Assembly: GCA_030867875.1 (NCBI GenBank)
Contig: JAOWCC010001589.1
Span: 146,479,745-146,543,744 of the forward strand
Source: Actinernus sp. WN-2022
Lineage: Eukaryota; Cnidaria; Anthozoa; Actiniaria; Actinernidae
DNA: 64,000 bases
Reading direction: 5' to 3'
How positions within the stretch are numbered: position 1 is the stretch's first letter; every line of letters begins with the position of its first letter. Positions 12,251 to 25,501 of the stretch are shown one piece after another. A program made the position numbers and the translations under genes. The notes beneath the pieces were generated by a model. It ran no database searches and was not told the origin of the DNA. It was given only the letters and a program-made list of their open reading frames with translations.

Positions 12251-12660
12251 ATGACAGAGCGGTAAAACGGAGCGCATGCGCACTAGGCACTTTATAAAAA
12301 GTGAATCAAGATGGCCGCCGAGCGGGAGGGAATCGTAGCTCTTTTTCAGAGACCTCTCACAGCTCAAGAAATACCACGATTGCTTTATTACTTCACACCA
12401 TGGACTGATATTCTTCAGTGACTTCTTCGAGGCCAAATAACACATAATCCAGTTCACAGGAAGAACGCTACAATTGCTTGGTCGACTCTGTTTTCAAGGA
12501 GAGCTTGTCATTTCGAACTGTTCATATGCGACTGGAAAAACGCCAAAAATAAGAAAACTTCGATAGAGAACTAAGGAATTGATGGTTTTCAACATATAAA
12601 ATACCATCTTCGAGATTTTCATACCATTTTTCAAACGAAGCATTAGAAGTTACAGTACTG
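12251..12660 (-). repeat. Left copy of a ~410-bp inverted repeat pair
   Basis: It matches 19968-20391 in opposite orientation, from GAGCGGTAAAACGGAGCGCA to GTTACAGTACTG, with scattered substitutions and one short replaced block (near 12565). Both copies hold the same degenerate open frame (residues like SPWCEVIKQSWYFLSCE), which may be fortuitous. The pair brackets the broken gene at 13315-19623. Confidence 0.7.
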
Positions 12661-13314
12661 GAAATTCTGGAACGATGAACCAGCAATACTAAAGGATTGT
12701 AAGTAAATTTACACAGTATCATCAGAAAGTTGTACAGTATTTCACTTCACTTGATATTATGGTGTCAATTTGGAACGGCAATTTGAGAATTCCGTGTTTG
12801 GATTTTTAACATGACAAAGAAAACAATTTCTAAATATTATTGTAATATTTTGTTCTTTTGGACCTCAATAAAATGTCTTGTATTAACAGTAAAACATATC
12901 GTGAGAAATTCAATTCGCAATAAAAAGTTTATTCTGGAAGTAGTCTCTTTAAATGATCACATACATTAATACATTTTCATACCGATTTCGTATGAAAAAT
13001 ATTTTCCACTCATCCATGTTGTTCGTATAAATAACTGAATTATACTCGCTATTCCATTCAAATAAAACCCGCCTTTTATCGAAGGCCATTTAAGGGTAAT
13101 TTTGTCAACATTGTATTGTTTTCCTTTACTTTTTTACACACACGTGCAATGGCGACAATAATGTTTTGCATTTTTGTGACCCGTTCAAGAAACCTTTAAT
13201 TTGTAGTGGTTCGATTCGAGAGGTGGTAGATTTAAAAGCTAGAGCATGTGGATTTTCTAACTTAATATTTGTCTGCTTTACACATTTAATGTGGATGAAA
13301 CAACGAAGTAGTAT

Positions 13315-16300
13315 GTCCTGTTGCTATCCCTGCAAAAAGAAGCCTGCAGTAGCACACTTGTTGCCTGCCCTCGACGTTTGATTGAGGTTTTTGACCATCT
13401 GGACCCAAATAGTAAAGGTACACACATCTGTCCGAAACACTTGAGAAATGCAGACTCGTCAAGCAGCATCACTTCTTATCATCTTTATTCTCTACCAAAT
13501 ATAAGAAAGGTGAGGTAAACATACAATGAAGCTAACTAAGAGAACAAATATTTATATTTCATCTATACGTTATGTAAAATATTTAGTGAAAATATTTTTC
13601 TAAACCTGGAAGAGGAAGAACATACACTAACAAAATAAAAAAATAACTTTCTTTCAATGTCTACCTTTTTAACCTATGTTTTTTTTCATAAAATGCAGCA
13701 GTATGCCCTAGATAAAACACCAGAACCAGAACGAGAACCAGAACCCAACCTACTGCAGAAAAGAATAAAAGAACTTGAAGAGAGAAATGAAACCCTTGTA
13801 TCAGCAAATCTGGAATTGCAGCAGGAAAATGATATGTTGAAAAAAAAACTGGCAGGTAAAGAGATGATCTGTGACCAACATGTATAAAATCAAAATTGAT
13901 ACTGACAATAAGAATGGGGCATGGGTTTGGGTACAATACTGCAGAATCCCATAATTTAGTCCCCAAGTAGATGTAATGACCCACGCTCACTGTGTATAAT
14001 CCCCTTTCACTCCATGCCCATGACCTCTATGGATACTGTGACTGACAACAGTCACCTTCATGGATATCCCCATTCCCTCTTAATTCCAGTGTGTGACAAT
14101 AATTAAAGCTTGATTTTCACAAGTTATTAAATTAATACTCAAGTTGAATGGGCTATTATCACAGTTCAACCATCTTGGATAAAACAATGGTTTTGTCCCC
14201 GGTAGCCTTTCACTGGTGGGAAAACAAAGGTTTTTATTCTCCTGGGACTCAACATGGCCACTGTTCGATAAAAGCCCATGGAGACCACAACAGACATAGC
14301 ACTGCTGTTCTACAGGCAATTCTACGCTGTTATTAATTTTAACTGAGTAGTTTAGTGAGTATTGGCTGTTTTTCCTCTTCTTTCTTGTCATGTATGATAG
14401 CCTCCAATAGATAATACCCCTTAATTGTACAACACAAAGTGCATTCATGATAGACAGTGCCCAGGAACAGTACATGAGACTCCCGGTAATTGAAACCAAC
14501 AGTACAGCACATCATAAGGATAAGATAATAGGTGGAACTATTCATCTCTCTCTCCCTTTTATCATTTTATCATTAATGACCTCTGAAAGTGATCAATATA
14601 AACAGAGTATAGCAAAATTAATTGTCAATTTGTTTGAAAAACTTGGCAGCTTCCTCTTTCAAGAACCTTGTTGTCAAATTCCATAGAGCACTGTCACTGC
14701 ATTATGAAGATAATGGCCATTCCCTGTATGACCCTGAATAGATGCAGAAGTTTTGCGATACGTGTGCTCCTGGGTTGTTCACTGAAGTCTATGAGTCTAT
14801 TGTCACATTATCAGAAATCACGGACAAAATGGCGGATAATCACCACAGGCTGCCATACATTCCTTGTAAATTACCAAGAAGTACATCCCAAACTTCCATG
14901 TAGTACTCGTTAACCAACAACGAAGGCCAAATCCTGGTCTTCGAATTTGCTTCCACAGATAATCAGGCCTTGATATCGCCATTTTTGAAGGCTGTTCATC
15001 GTAGTTTGGTTCGGTCAAAACAACTCCGAAAAGTGTTAACTTTTGGCTACAAGAAGCCGCCATTACAATTCCGAAGCCTGCCAAGGAACCCACGTTTTTA
15101 GGTCAAAACATACAGGAGACGAAGACATTTTGTCCGCCATTCTTCACTCCACCGACAGCTTACTATTCAAAGGTATTACCGCTGTTTCGACCAAATGCAG
15201 GCTCTAATATAATAAAACGAGGGATTTCGCTGCATTTGGATTACCTGTGGTCGAGTGCCAGTGCGCATGCTCTGTGCCCGTGTGTTAACTCCACTGTTCG
15301 GTTAATCGCGGTCGCAAAATGTCGGTAATTTCTGGTAATGTGATGACCGTCGGACACCTACAGCTAAAAGAGAGAAGCAACAGCTTCAGAGAACTGTGGC
15401 AATTCTGCACATTATGCCAGCTAATATTAAAATCTCCAACTCATATTCAAACCTATGTACATGTATATAAACTCATTGTTAAAACAATGAGTACATACTT
15501 CATGAACAATCTGTAACATTTAAAATTAAAAAAAACAAGATGCACAAATATCTTTCTTACAAAAACAACAAACTGCAGCTTGACTGTGGTGTATATATGT
15601 CTACCCATGGAGCCTCACAGCAAGCTGTCATGGCAGGTCTGTCGATGGGCTTTGCCCCCCACCCAAGGACCGTCCTAAATCAAAAGAAGGAGCTGGCCAA
15701 AAAAGCCTCAACATGACTGCAGAACGGTTAACTCAAGCTTATAAGGTAAGGTCTTTTTTTGGATATAAATCAAACACTACAGGCAAAAGAAGGTTTCGAG
15801 AAGAAGAAACATGTTAACTAAATTACATTAAATTCCTTTATTATAGAATAAACAGTTTATACTCGCCATTGTCGTTGATTTTCATGCCATCCACACCAGT
15901 CAAGATCCTAAGACACCTGTGACCAGCAGTGCAATTCACATGGCCACTGAGATCATAGACATCCAAACTGATGTAACAGCCATCCCTATTCCACCAAATG
16001 CACAGGGGCTTCACCAGTCAGTATTTGTGAACCAGCAGGAAATACGTTATCCTGACATCCAGCAGCTGTTTCTTGATTTTTCTCATGGCTACTTCACCCA
16101 GCAATACCTAGCAACACTGCCAAATCAATTCCGGAAGTTTAACATGGAAAATGCAAAACAGTGTGTGGAACATCTAAGGTTCATAAAAAAAAGTTTTTTT
16201 CTGACTTCTTCACATTGCAAAATGATAATACGGCATTTCAAAGTATAAATCCTATAATTTCCACATGATTTTCGTCATTCGAAAGACTGATGTCAGAGCT

Positions 16301-19300
16301 AGTCGATCAGAGTCGCCTTTTACAGACTCGAAGCTCGAGCAAGACAAAATGATATTGTCTTTTACTCAACACTGATTGGCTCAAGTAACTGTAAGCTGGA
16401 ATGCTTTGTTTTCGTTCTGCAATGTGGTTCTCCCTAAGTGGCACTGGTTTCAGTACTTGCACTGTAACAAGTAGCTTAATGATAATTTAAAGAGCATTCC
16501 AGCACCTACATTTTAATGATGCCCAACTATTAGGAAAACTAATTTTAGGGTCTGACAGTGCATTGCTCTTTCTAAGATGTTTAAAAAGTATTTCCAAAAA
16601 AAAGTGGAAAGAAAGATGCATCCCTTTGATCACTGGTACTTATAACTAATCACTGGCACTAATAACATACATGTACATATATTGCCATTTACACATACCC
16701 TTACCTCATAGCACTGAACCTCATAAGCACTGAACTTTCTTTCTACACATATATGTAGGTGTTATACTGATCCTGCAAAGAGGTAAATGGATACATTAAA
16801 ATCAACAGTTCTGGTTGATGTGGACGAGAGGCCACTGAAAAGTTTAAAGAATTACAAGGAGGTACTGCAGCATATGATCAAGGAGGCCCTACCACTGGAG
16901 CAGTACATGGGAGAAAATGTGTTAGTCACAACAAGAGACTGGCCAACATGGTATTTCCAAAAGAAGATAGTTGCTCAGGTGAGAAGCTTTTCTCCAGCTG
17001 AATAACATTTGTTTGCTTAAGGGAAAGCATAGACTTAAACATGTAAACCAATAATATTGTGTAATATAAATGTACAGTACAACAGGATTATGAAGTTTTA
17101 AACTATTGATAATGGTACGCTGTATTTTATTTTGCAGTGGAAACCAAATGTAGATCCAACACATCTGCTATCTCTGGCTCCTTGGCAGGGCCCATTTCAC
17201 ATTTCTTTCAATGCACAACAACATTTTGTTGAGTTTTATAGATTTTTATTTGAGCCCTTATATAAGGGTATGTTTAGTCAGAGAAAGGTACTTGCAAAGA
17301 AACCCAAGCCATTCAGAATAACTACTTTAATCACCTCATGTTTTGGTGGATGGCTCCTCATTAGAGATATGATTTTAAGACATTTTGGTTTAAGGTAGAA
17401 GAGTACAGAATTTGTGGCAACAATTCACATTCTTGATGAGATAGTACCCCTTGTCGTTCATTTCTATCCTGTTGTTTTTCGCAGTGGCAATTATGATCAA
17501 TACAAAAGTGTCTTAGTCAGAGTTGCTCTGATGTTTATAATCCACTGCCGCCATCACTATGACAAGGCAACTATTGCTCAGCTCAGTGATATGCTGCACC
17601 ATGAGTATATTGTACCATCGCTCTACGACATGGAGAAGGCAGCCTTAAATTCTCTCACTGAAAAGAAAGTGGATCCATTCACACTAAGGTAAAAGACCTC
17701 ATGAAACATTGCACAGTTCTATTCTTAAAGGAAAATATTGCATATCCTTTCAATCAAGCATTATTGGAGGGGGACTTTAATTATTTGCAGCCAATTAACA
17801 GATTCTAATGAAACACTGATTACAATTACATGTGCAACACCATGAGACAGCTCCTTTAAAGTTAGTGGCCCTGAGCAAAAAAAACATGCTTCTTCATATA
17901 CAAATGAGTTGTGTTATTTCAATAGTATAATCAGTAGGCAGCAGTTTGAGGAAATGTAGTCACTGGGACTGTGGTAGTAACCAGCTTCTAATGAATCTGG
18001 ATCATAATGTACAGTGAAATGAAATCGAACCCTGGTACACAGCTCAACATCGCCAGAAATTCGAGACATCGAGGCCTGATAGTATATAGATGGTAGACAT
18101 AGCATATATGGTACTTTGGGACACTATAACGCAGGATACATAAAGTACCAACACGTAATTGGGTAACACCGCTCACCAGAATTTTATCGCAGATTCAAAA
18201 AGGACAAATTAGCTTGAATAACCACTAGCTGTTTAAACAAACACACTGCAGTTTCTAGAGTACAGAACAAGGTTTCCAAAGCTTCCATGTTTATTGGATT
18301 TGGTCACTTATGGTCAGAGTTATGGCAGTCCCAAGACGGGCAATATTACGGGTATTAGCGTGCAAATATGGAGTCTGAGGTTTCTTCTCGAAAAGCTGAA
18401 TTTTCAAGAAGGAAAATGAATCATCGAAAATGGACTTTCGGACATCAGAATGGAAGAATACGGTAGGTCTTGTTTATGTGTTCAACTCTTCGTGCGCACA
18501 TTTTTGCTAAGGTTGTAGATTTGCAGCAGATACATTTTTATAAACTGTTATCTGCATGTTTTTACTAGAAATCGTTTAATGTCCACTGTAAATAAATACA
18601 AATTTTTATGCTTCCTCTAAAATCAAAGAAAGGAATCATCAAAGTGTACTACTTGGATTTGAAAATATCAAAACTGAATTGATAATATCTGTAGAAATAA
18701 TACCTCGATCGCACATTTTTACGATTGTACCTGAATGCAGTCAGATTTGATAATGACTTCCAGCATTGGTTTGTATACAAAAGAGGGCAAGGTCCAAGGG
18801 ACTACACCATACTATGTGGCCTTGCAGCTGAGCATCTCATTGATGTGTTTGCAGACCTATGGAATTGTCAACAAGGAGCTGTAAAGCTTCCCAAAGGAAG
18901 AACAAAATTCAGGTAATCTTACATGTAAATTGTTATCACAACAAAAATGTAAGTATTAGTTAAGCTTATATATATATATTTGAAATTGATTATTTGTAAT
19001 ATAAATTAAATTATGTGCCATTGTAGTCTAGAGAATTAGCATGATTTGGTATAAAAGTACAAATGTTTGTATAACCTCTATACCGAAAGTATACCAATAA
19101 GATACCAATCCAAATATATTCAAGAAGAGTAATTTTTGTATAACAAACATAAGCTATTTTAAAACAGCGATATTTTCTCAACCATCAACAGCCCTACTAT
19201 CTACCCACCTTTGATGCTACAGTCGACCAAAGGAGTCTCCCTCTTGGCTATGCTTGGGAAGAGGAGCTACCAAATCCAAGCAAGAGATGTGATAGACGGG

Positions 19301-19623
19301 ACTGCCAAATTGTTGACAAACACGAAGTTATGTTGACGTGTGGCCACTCGTTCCACGAGGATTGCATGCCCGACAACATGTGTCCCGTTTGCATTCCAAA
19401 ATTGTTCAATAAACTTGAGAATCTGAGTAAAACATTCAATGAAGGGTTAGTCAAAGGTGGTCTGGATGTAGGTAACCCTGATGAAGACGTCGATGGCAAC
19501 GACGACGACGACGATGATGATAACGAGGTGAGCTATCCCGAACGAAGGCGGTGCTACTACTCTTCAGAAGAGTTTCGCGAAGCACTCGTTTCCCGCTTTC
19601 GAGAACGTATTTCTGAACACTAA
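13315..19623 (+). pseudogene. Broken multi-exon repeat-family gene with C-terminal RING-like exon (transposon-derived?)
   Basis: Coding blocks seen: ~13330-13509 (Cys-containing, GTHICPKHLRNADSSSS), 13699-13855 (PE-repeat then coiled coil), ~15590-15745, ~15846-16183 (IVVDFHAIHTS, SSAIHMATEIIDIQT), ~16759-16979, 17139-17690 (PFHISFNAQQHF, FGGWLLIRDM, YDQYKSVLVRVALMF), 18733-18913 and 19191-19623. GT/AG borders fit most of them. In-frame stops near 16783 and at 17396-17398, and a frame change near 15700, break this copy. I recall a cnidarian multi-copy family with the same block order, probably mobile-element derived, but cannot name it. The product would be several hundred residues with an N-terminal zinc-type module, a coiled coil and a C-terminal RING. 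Membership of all blocks in one gene is inference. Confidence 0.5.
19191..19623 (+). CDS. RING-like terminal exon
   Basis: The acceptor CATCAACAG precedes PYYLPTFDATVDQRSLPLGY. The cysteine pattern CDRRDC, MLTCGHSFHEDCM, NMCPVC is a RING-type zinc fold, here Cys4-His-Cys-like. An acidic Asp run (DGNDDDDDDD) follows, and the frame ends at TAA 19621-19623. RING domains usually recruit E2 ubiquitin enzymes. It is the last exon of the broken gene beginning near 13315, or an independent exon reused by it. Confidence 0.6.
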
Positions 19624-19967
19624 GGGTTCCTATTCCTCAAATCTAAGTAAGAGGATGACCAAAAGGTAACGAAACTGTTTTGGTAGGATGTGTGATTGAT
19701 CCATTAATGTTATTTTTCTGTCAAAGCTTTCTTGGTCGTTTCTTGGTTCCATTTTGCCACCGCTATCAAAATTAGGAAGTATGTGCCTAATTCCCATAGA
19801 TCACTAAATAAGTCGGTCCTCTACTTTCTTATCGCTATACTTTATATCGTTGTGAACATTGATTTAACCATTTTCACACGAAATTTAGCGCTTCCTCATC
19901 AAAACTTCGTGCTACAGTCCGGAACCTCGTGCTGAAATTCGCTGCCTAGTGCGCATGCAGTCTAGTC

Positions 19968-20391
19968 ACAGTACTGTAACTTCAAATGCTTCGTTTGAAA
20001 AATCTTATGAAAATCTCGAAGATGTTATTTTATATGTTGAAAACCATCACCTCCTTAGTTCTCTACCGAAGTATGAACCTTATATATTCACAAGTTTTCT
20101 TATTTTTGGCGTTTTTCCAGTCGCATATGAACAGTTCGAAATGACTCGCTCTCCCTGAAAACAGAGTTGACCAAGCAATTGTAGCGTTCTTCCTGTGAAC
20201 TGGATTATGTGTTATTTGGGCTCGAAGAAGTCACTGAAGAGTATCAGTCCATGGTGTGAAGTAATAAAGCAATCGTGGTATTTCCTGAGCTGTGAGAAGT
20301 CCATGAAAAAGAGCTATGATTCCCTCCCACTCGGCGGCCATCTTGATTCACTTTTTATAAAGTGCCTAGTGCGCATGCGCTCCGTTTTTCC
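19968..20391 (+). repeat. Right copy of the ~410-bp inverted repeat pair
   Basis: Inverted relative to 12251-12660. It carries an extra ~25 bp (AAGTATGAACCTTATATATT) where the left copy has a different short stretch. It lies just after the RING exon. It could be the right terminal repeat of an ~8.1-kb transposon or an independent copy of a dispersed repeat. Confidence 0.7.
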
Positions 20392-20407
20392 GCTCTATCT
20401 ACATGTA

Positions 20408-20610
20408 TATGCTAGTTTTAAGAACATCAAATTTCCAAGGGAAACTATCAGCCAATAGTTCCGAGACAAACCCAGTCTATTTGTTGTTATCGTTCATCAC
20501 AAAATCGTCTTCCGCTCACAGCGGGAACTATTATACAAATAGACTGTGTCCCTCGAGGAACTATGGGCTGATAGTTGCCCGCGGAAATTTGATGTTCTTA
20601 AAACAAATAT
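20408..20610. mobile_element. MITE, first of an adjacent pair
   Basis: It starts TATGCTAGTTTTAAGAACAT and ends with the complementary ATGTTCTTAAAAC. Inner motifs AACTATCAGCC and GGCTGATAGTT are also inverted. The right end has lost CTAGCATA. Confidence 0.65.
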
Positions 20611-20638
20611 AAACCAGAGGACGAAGTTCGAGGGCTTA

Positions 20639-20902
20639 TATGCTAGTTTTACGAACATCAAATTTCCAAGGGAAATTATCAGCCGATAGTTCCAAGACAA
20701 ACACAGTCTATTTGTCGTTATTGTTCATCACAAAATCGTCTTCCGCTCTCAGCGGGCACTATCGCCTGATAGTTTTCATCCGCGGACGACAACTATCACG
20801 TCACGTGATCGCTTTTAGCCAATGAGCGCGCGCCTAAAGTTTGTGGTGAACTATAAGGCTGATAGTTTCCCTTGGGAATTTGATGTTCTTAAAACTAGCA
20901 TA
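20639..20902. mobile_element. MITE, second of an adjacent pair
   Basis: Same family as the preceding element, with both ends intact (TATGCTAGTTTT ... AAAACTAGCATA). The two are separated by ~28 bp that contain CGAGGGCTTATA, a string also found next to the repeat at about 12238. Confidence 0.75.
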
Positions 20903-22573
20903 ATTTTATAAGACCTTGAACTGCGTCCTCATGCTTATATTTGGTTTCAGAACATGAAATTTCCATCGGCAACTATTTAGCAATTATTCACCAAATTGGA
21001 GGTGAATAGTGGTGGATATTTACTGCGCCGCTTGTTTTAGTATATACCACATATTAGTGAATAGCAGCACCAAATAGTTATTTTATTTTCTGTCAAATGG
21101 ACAAAACAACTTGTGCAAGGTGATCACTGCTTCGCTCGGAGCTGAATATGAAATCTTATTCACTGTTTGATTAGCTAATCAGAGCGTGTGAAGAGCACTA
21201 TTCACTGGTGTGGTATACACTAACAGCCGATTGTTCCTCGACAGAGACACTACCTGTACATGTATAAAGGTTCCTTGATGGACACACTCTATTTGTATAA
21301 TAGTGCCTGCCTGTTATTTCATCAATATCCAATCAGAATTGGAGAGCATTTCCTGGTGAACTATAATGGATGCAGATACATGTACATTGTTAGCCTGCGA
21401 AACAGGCCCGTGTTATTTCAACGCAAAGGAAGTGATAAAATGATTTGGCCGCATAAAAATGGAAAAAGGAGACACTGGCACAAGAGAGAAGAAGGGGGGC
21501 CTGCAGCCATCCCTTATACATTTTCATTTCCGGTTCAGATTCTGAACGGGAAATACTGATTGGTCAATTAGCTGTCATCGCAGTCATGTGTCACGAAATG
21601 TCGCACATTCCTCCTGCGAACTGACTGAAATGGCGGCGACAAGAGAGAAGTGATCGAGCGGTTGAGCATTAATCCAGGAACTTATTTAGAAGAACAAAGC
21701 AGGCAGTGAATACTCTACATTTGTACTTTCTAGGCGATATATTTTGGCGGTTTTACCAACAGGTGAAAGCCTTATTTTCCAACTGTTTGCCGTGGAAGTC
21801 GAGTCAGAGAGAACGCAGCGTTTCGGCATTGTCCTATTTTGCAAAGCATTGTGAAGGCTCAGTTAATCGAAACTAAATACACTGGGACTTAAACGCCATC
21901 TCCCTCTACGATCTAGACGTAGAACTGAAGGAAATTACGGAGTTCCCTAAGGTAATTTTCGCTTCTGCTGTCAGAGGCTGTTCAAGTGAAAGAGTCAGTC
22001 AGGGTCGAGTAAATGAACTGATGAAGGAAAAACTGAACGGGGACTGCGTGACTTTATAGAGGCCGTGGTCGTGAATAAATCCCACACTGTAGAGACTTGG
22101 ACAGGAGAAATAAAGGTAATAACAATGAACTGTGCAATGTTTTGACTACATATCTCAGATACCGACAAAGGTACGAGAACGCAAAGTTTGATTGACATGT
22201 TTAATAATCATGTTAATCCATGCGGAAAAAGGCATAACTCAAATTTCCGTAAGATGGCGGCAGGCGCTTATTTTTCTCGTTTCTCTCGCATCGTTTCGCC
22301 CGTATCGGCAGGACTCGCTCCGCTCGTATCGGAAAAGCGCCTGTTCTGCAGGCTAGTACATTGTAGTTAGCGAGGGATATCCCCGAGTCAACTTCATTAT
22401 CACACTTATCATAGAAAGCATGCAATATCTCAGGGAACGAGCCAGGCTGCGCCGTTGCATCATTCCCGCTATAAAAATACATTTTCCCTTGAAAACGATA
22501 CAATAATGGTCAAATTGACCCACTTTGGCCGCTTCCAAAGGAAATTAAATTCCAGTTCACTCGCAAAAGGGCC
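20903..22573. other. Repeat-rich intergenic DNA, no gene seen
   Basis: It contains degenerate foldback material (GTGAATAGTGG / CCACTATTCAC-type motifs near 21000-21200) and short GC-rich patches. No coding block was recognised. Confidence 0.45.
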
Positions 22574-23222
22574 AAAAGAGCTATCTGATAAAACAACAAC
22601 AAAATTACGACGGCTATTCCACAAAAAAGGCCGATTTTATTATGCTTACGCGTTTTACGGAAAGGTTGCAAATACCATCTAAGAAGCATCGAGTTTATTT
22701 TAAACAGCCAGATGTAAAACATGACTCGTTTTCCATTGAATTGATGAGTTTCAACCAACGAAATTACTAGAAAATTAACAAATTTTACATCCCTTTGCCG
22801 TTCATGCTCTCATTTAATTATTATCCCGCAGGGCATTTAACGTAAACATTGAAACACCTTGCAAAAGTCATTCAGTTTCAGAGCCGCAACTCGTGTACAT
22901 TATGTACATCGGTACAACAAGTTCATAGTCAAAGAGTACTTGGCGATATTAATGCATAATTAGTATAAGGCCCATTTCAGGCTCTGGTTCACTCATTTGC
23001 AGAACGTAATAGTCCTTTAAAACGCAGCACTCAGGTTGCATCCCAGAAGGATAAAATAATTTGTTCTTGCAGTTCCAAACTCGGGGCAGAGACGAGGCTG
23101 AAAGTGCAAATGCTATTGCTTGTACGTAGCTCAAATGGCCACTGCGTGATCAAGGTCTATTGAAATAAAAGATAATTAAACTAGGAGGCTTCTTTTTATC
23201 TATTACTCATAGTGGCGTCTGA
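22574..23222 (+). repeat. Solo copy of part of the 2.7-kb tandem-array unit
   Basis: Directly repeats 27522-28181 (from AGAGCTATCTGATAAAACAA to GGCGTCTGAAGT) with a few percent of differences and small gaps. It shows the array sequence is a dispersed repeat as well as a tandem one. The pyrimidine-rich region begins right after it. Confidence 0.85.
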
Positions 23223-25501
23223 AGTATACCTCCTGTACCTCCTGTACCTCCTCTAAGTCCTTCTCAGAGCACTACTGCCTCATTGTTACCACTATCAGGT
23301 TCCACTACCAGGTTTCCATAGCTCTATATATTACAGCCAACGTTGTACCGGACGTTATACCACCTACACTATTTGTATATATTTTTTTACTTTCATAAAA
23401 CATAATTATTAGTTTTTTTTTGTGAATAAAGAATTATCCTTCCATTGGGATACTGTAGTCTTTCATTTTCCTCATACACACACAATCGCACCACACACTT
23501 CCCTGCCGACTCCACACCTATTCTTTTATAGTTCTAACAAACACACTTATTTGGATTCATGTACCTTGCCTTTATTGATTCCCTCTTCATTTCAACGCGT
23601 TGTTTACTTTCCGCTAGCTAGCACTTGTCTCATCCATTCTGTCTCGCCACACACCATCTACTCCCCAAACTAGAACTACCCATAGTTTAGTTTCATCCGC
23701 TTAGTATTACTTTTACCGAACTTTTGGGGGTATTGCTTCGTTTATCCCACACATTACTCTCAACCTACACAAAATGGCGACTCTTTACAGTCGTACCCAG
23801 TCTCACACATGCACAGTTCACAGGAAGCCCACTCTCACTTACCCCACCTCCGGATCTACCTTAGCACTCCCCCCATTTCGCAGCCTCGTTACATACGTAC
23901 ACTCACAGTTGCGTCCCATTCCAAAAGTATTACTTCTACCTATTTAAACGATACATTATTTCGGTGCACACCCGCAATATTACCATTCACGTGGTACCCA
24001 ATCCCACTAGCCCTTCCTCCAGGTATGCTACTTCCCTGAACTCCAGGTTCATTGTTTAACTTTATTCATACCGAGCCTTACGGGAAATCATTTTTGTACG
24101 CATTCACCGAGCAGCACCCTCCTCACAGGGATCCCACACCAACAGGTCTCAAATGCAATCATTTCGATATTCACTCACTAAACGACTACTTCTTACATTG
24201 TTGCCCTATCTCACACGCCCCTCCTCCACAGGGATCCCACTCCTCCACACTTTCCCAAACCTCGGGTTTGGCACCCTTCCCAGATCTCCAGTCCCTATAT
24301 TCACTTACATCCCAGCCCCATTAAGACAGCATTATCTAGACCAAGTTTTACGGATATTATATACTTTAATTTCCTTCAACACTCACAAAACGGCAACATT
24401 TTACAGTTGTTGCCACAGGAATCCCACTTCCAATCCCACCTCCCGTTCATTAGCCGTCACTTTAGTATCAATTCCTCCCTGGTTTATCTATGCTTCCCCA
24501 CAATATCCGGTTTGTTTTCAACCATCCAATCACATATATATATTTTCCTCATTCGATACTTTAAGCCAACACAACACACACCTTCCCTCTTTCGGCGCGC
24601 TATGCACTCCAAGAACGTCCTCGTCAACCACTCTCAAATCATATTCCTGGTACATTCACAAACCTATTTTCTTTTATAGTACTGCCTCATTTTACCTTCA
24701 CATCTTACTCCCCCCTCCCCATTTTCTCTCCCGATGTTCGTCCCGCTTCTCGCTGAGCGCTCTACACCTAGATTTTCAACAATATCCTTTACACACATTC
24801 GTGTTAACCGTACCCTAAAGTATCCTTATTCCCTACCAATAGTACACCTATTTCACACAACAATATCCCACCTAACCAGCTACCCTAGTACCCAAGAACA
24901 GTGTGTAGGGTAGATATATTTGGGCCTAGATATTATTGAAACACACTCAACCTCGTGTTGGCACGCCGCCGATAATCTACCCCTGAAGATAATTATCGGT
25001 GTTTGTGCGCTTTGGGAACTCTACTAGGGTTTGCTTTCGTATGAGCTCATCTTTTAGGTATCCTTCCCTCCTTCACTAGCCCAGCCGTACCACAACTTTT
25101 CTAGCCATTTACCATGGCCAGCAGTTCACTAACTTCCCACATTTTTATTACCGCCAAAACCCCGATTTTTTTCAAGCGCGTTTTTCACATATTTTTCAAT
25201 AATTTTCCCACAGCCCCATATGTTCCTTTATCCTCGGCTTTTTAATTCACACCAATTGCTGGGATCAAGCTTATCCTTCCCTCCTTTACTATCCCAGCCG
25301 CCCCACATCCTTTCTAGCCATTTACCATAGCTAGCAGCTCACTTTTTCCGCCATTTTATACCCAAAACCCTTCTTTTCTCCACCACACGTTTCAAATAGT
25401 TTCCATAATTTCCCCACAGCCCCACACATTTTCCTTTTTTCGGTTCTTATTCCACACCAATTTTTTAGCACTAAGCTTTCGCCTTTTATTGTATCACAGT
25501 T
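23223..25501. repeat. Pyrimidine-rich strand-asymmetric region, left part
   Basis: The plus strand is dominated by C and T, with G strikingly rare for over 2 kb. Short imperfect duplications occur, for example a block with TTTCTAGCCATTTACCAT near 25095 and again near 25310. Long open frames on the plus strand (such as 24153-24818) are expected where purine-containing stop codons are rare, so I do not call genes. Its origin is unknown: possibly a decayed strongly biased retroelement or a CT-rich satellite-like tract. Confidence 0.55.

Noticed and set aside
24153..24818. 221-codon open frame on the plus strand
   Set aside because: It lies in pyrimidine-rich DNA where stop codons are rare; low-complexity Leu/Pro/Ser/Thr/His composition, no domain, and adjacent overlapping frames are just as open.
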